A DNA stretch of 64,000 nucleotides from Roseinatronobacter thiooxidans (GTDB taxonomy: Bacteria > Pseudomonadota > Alphaproteobacteria > Rhodobacterales > Rhodobacteraceae): contig NZ_MEHT01000017.1 in NCBI RefSeq assembly GCF_001870675.1, positions 1-64,000 on the forward strand, written 5' to 3'. Shown here one piece after another: positions 62,633 to 64,000 of this stretch. A program made the translations under genes and the position numbers. The notes under the pieces were generated by a model, which was not told the origin of the DNA, ran no database searches, and saw only the letters and a program-made list of their open reading frames with translations. The number at the start of each line of letters is the position of its first letter. Within the stretch, counting starts at the first letter, position 1.

Positions 62633-64000
62633 TCAGGATGCAATGCGCAACACAACATTGCGTCCGCGCCGTGTGTAGCGCAGCTCGTCATCGCCAATGG
62701 CGGTGACCTGTCCGCCATCCAGTGTCTCGCCCACGCGCACAGTGACCACACGCCCGTTCGACAGCCGCACCAATGCGCGCCGGCTAGAGCTGGTTCCCAT
62801 CACCCCCAGCAGGTTGATCTGGCGCAGATTGATTGCGCGCGCTTGTGTTGCCTCGCGCGCGACAGAGGCCGAACTGGGGATTGCAGGCGCAGCGGGCACG
62901 GCTGCGCGCGCGGTCTGGATCGGCTCGGGTTGTTGTGAGGGGGCAGGAGCTGCGGCGGGTTGTGCATTGCGCAAGGTGCGCTGCACGATTGCCGAAAACT
63001 GGCTTGGCCGCGCGCCGGGCCGCAATGAGGCGGCAACCGCCAGATCTGTCGCAGTTTCAAAACTGGCGCTCTGTGTTGTGTCCGCGTCCGGCAAATCCGC
63101 GGCCAAAGCGGTGGGGCGCGCGGCAGGGCGCAGGGCCGTCAGGGAAATCCCCCCGAGAGAGGGGGCGCTCAGTGCGGCCTCATCGCCCGCGCCGGTGTCG
63201 TCACTTGCAGGCTCGGGTGCTTCGGGTGCGGTTTCGGTGGCCTCGGGCGCAATCTCTTCGGGTTGTGGCTGCGGGGCTATGCCTTCGGGGCGGGTGGGCG
63301 GCGTTGCGGCAGGGCGGCCGGATGTGACAGAAATCTCCAGCGCGCTTTCATCGAGCGGGTCAGCGGGGGTGGCCTGCGCCTCTTGCTCCGAGGTGGCCTG
63401 TGCCAGCGCTTGGGCGATTGCATCCGCCTCGGCCGCGGCTTCCAGTTCGGGGGCCAAGCCTTCGGGCCGCACTGGGGGCACGACTGCAGGCGCGCCATCC
63501 GAGACGGTTATATCCAGCGCCTCCTCGCCTGCGGGCAGGGCGGCGGCGGTCTGGCCAACCGGCGCTGCATCGCCGTCAAGGTCAAGCTCAGGTGCTGCGT
63601 CTTGTGGCGCTGCGCCGCGCAGTGGCGCAAGCGGTTCAGACCCGAATGGCGCGGGCGCTGCGGGGGGGGCGGGCAGCGGCGTTGCTTCTTGCGGTGCCAA
63701 CAGCGCGACAGAGCGCAGCCCCGCTATGCGCCCGCTTTGAATCTCCTGCGCGCCCGGCGCTGTGGCATCGGGGGCCTGCGCGACAGGCCCTTCCGAAACC
63801 GGATCTGCTATCGGCGCGTCAAGCGGGGCTTGCTGCGCGGCATCTTCCACACCAAGTGCGGCCTCTATGTCGTCCAGCGGCGTTGCATTTTCCAGCGAGG
63901 TTGCCAGTTCTGCGGGCGCGGTGATTTCAGGGTCCAGTGCAATGGCCTGCGCGGGGTCATCGGCCAGTTGCAGCCCAGCCGGTTGCGTGGCGATGAAATA
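62633..64000 (-). CDS. Proline-rich protein with a PilP/GspC-like C-terminal domain, 5' end outside the window
   Basis: The frame is open from 64000 to the stop at 62633, so the gene starts beyond the right edge. The window part has 455 codons. Most of it is an Ala/Pro/Glu-rich disordered stretch with two repeat units (LDITVSDGAPAVVPPVRPEG and LEISVTSGRPAATPPTRPEG) and short ARP blocks. The last 55 residues (ALVRLSNGRVVTVRVGETLDGGQVTAIGDDELRYTRRGRNVVL) resemble the PilP/GspC homology region, where cold beta strands bind secretin-type partners. It may span the periplasm. The function is not established. Confidence 0.72.
   Translation of the reverse strand, partial: YFIATQPAGLQLADDPAQAIALDPEITAPAELATSLENATPLDDIEAALGVEDAAQQAPLDAPIADPVSEGPVAQAPDATAPGAQEIQSGRIAGLRSVALLAPQEATPLPAPPAAPAPFGSEPLAPLRGAAPQDAAPELDLDGDAAPVGQTAAALPAGEEALDITVSDGAPAVVPPVRPEGLAPELEAAAEADAIAQALAQATSEQEAQATPADPLDESALEISVTSGRPAATPPTRPEGIAPQPQPEEIAPEATETAPEAPEPASDDTGAGDEAALSAPSLGGISLTALRPAARPTALAADLPDADTTQSASFETATDLAVAASLRPGARPSQFSAIVQRTLRNAQPAAAPAPSQQPEPIQTARAAVPAAPAIPSSASVAREATQARAINLRQINLLGVMGTSSSRRALVRLSNGRVVTVRVGETLDGGQVTAIGDDELRYTRRGRNVVLRIAS

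Noticed and set aside
62697-63740. Long rightward frame of 347 codons in the proline-rich gene
   Set aside because: It is an Ala/Gly/Ser-rich shadow of a GC-rich leftward gene that has real motifs at its end.
1-64000. CRISPR array, tRNA or rRNA
   Set aside because: I found no regularly spaced repeats and no cloverleaf or rRNA-like conserved sequence on reading the intergenic regions. A tRNAscan/Infernal run would be decisive.

Overview
The window looks like chromosomal DNA of an alphaproteobacterium of the Rhodobacterales (Roseobacter/Rhodobacter group). The evidence is high GC, a continuous lptC-lptA-lptB-hpf-ptsN block next to rnd, lolC-lolD, FnrL-like signals, a GT14 glycosyltransferase with the extra C-terminal domain common in Rhodobacteraceae, and a form II cox (molybdenum hydroxylase) cluster. 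The genus cannot be fixed from the sequence alone. No rRNA, tRNA or CRISPR array was seen.

Positions 1 to about 10,320 are an accessory, decayed region. It holds an N-terminal piece of a DUF932 plasmid/ICE protein, a MuF-like protein with an unrecognised C-terminal domain translationally coupled to a membrane-anchored protein (candidate toxin and immunity), a frameshifted ssb tail, head-to-head stumps of rtcR and rtcB, the left end of an IS21-family element, a 5'-truncated RraB/Imm26-like gene with three small unrecognised genes, and a peptidase locus: an active plus an inactive M16 protein, a multi-TM protein interrupted by TGA, and a compact HExxH protein. Two 51-bp direct repeats (46/51 identical) lie at the two sides of the 2.5-10.3 kb part.

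From 10.4 to 30 kb the genes are mostly core: an alpha-hydroxy-acid dehydrogenase, a CoxG-like protein, a GntR regulator, lolDC, a DsbA-like thiol protein, a cell-wall pair (AmiC-type amidase and penicillin-binding protein 1A), prfB, membrane proteins, cysK, a DUF3772 MscS channel, a UspA protein and a hybrid kinase/response-regulator pair. From 30 to 38.6 kb lies a branched-chain-type ABC transporter bracketed by two different AMP-forming CoA ligases, with the kinase pair divergent to it; this suggests uptake and CoA activation of a carboxylic acid.

From 38.6 to 49.3 kb there is a degenerate caspase-like protein with peptidoglycan-binding repeats, pyrF, and a surface-glycan neighbourhood: polysaccharide-type ABC permease, cysQ, galU, two paralogous glycosyltransferases, a GT14 protein and a two-domain sulfotransferase. 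CysQ would remove the PAP made by the sulfotransferase and GalU would supply UDP-glucose, so a sulfated surface glycan is a reasonable inference.

From 49.4 to 64 kb come ptsN, hpf, lptBAC and rnd, a hemolysin III protein, a glycerophosphodiesterase, an xdhC/moeA-like/coxSLM molybdenum hydroxylase operon, a GST, septation protein A, and the 3' part of a proline-rich protein with a PilP/GspC-like tail that runs off the right edge.
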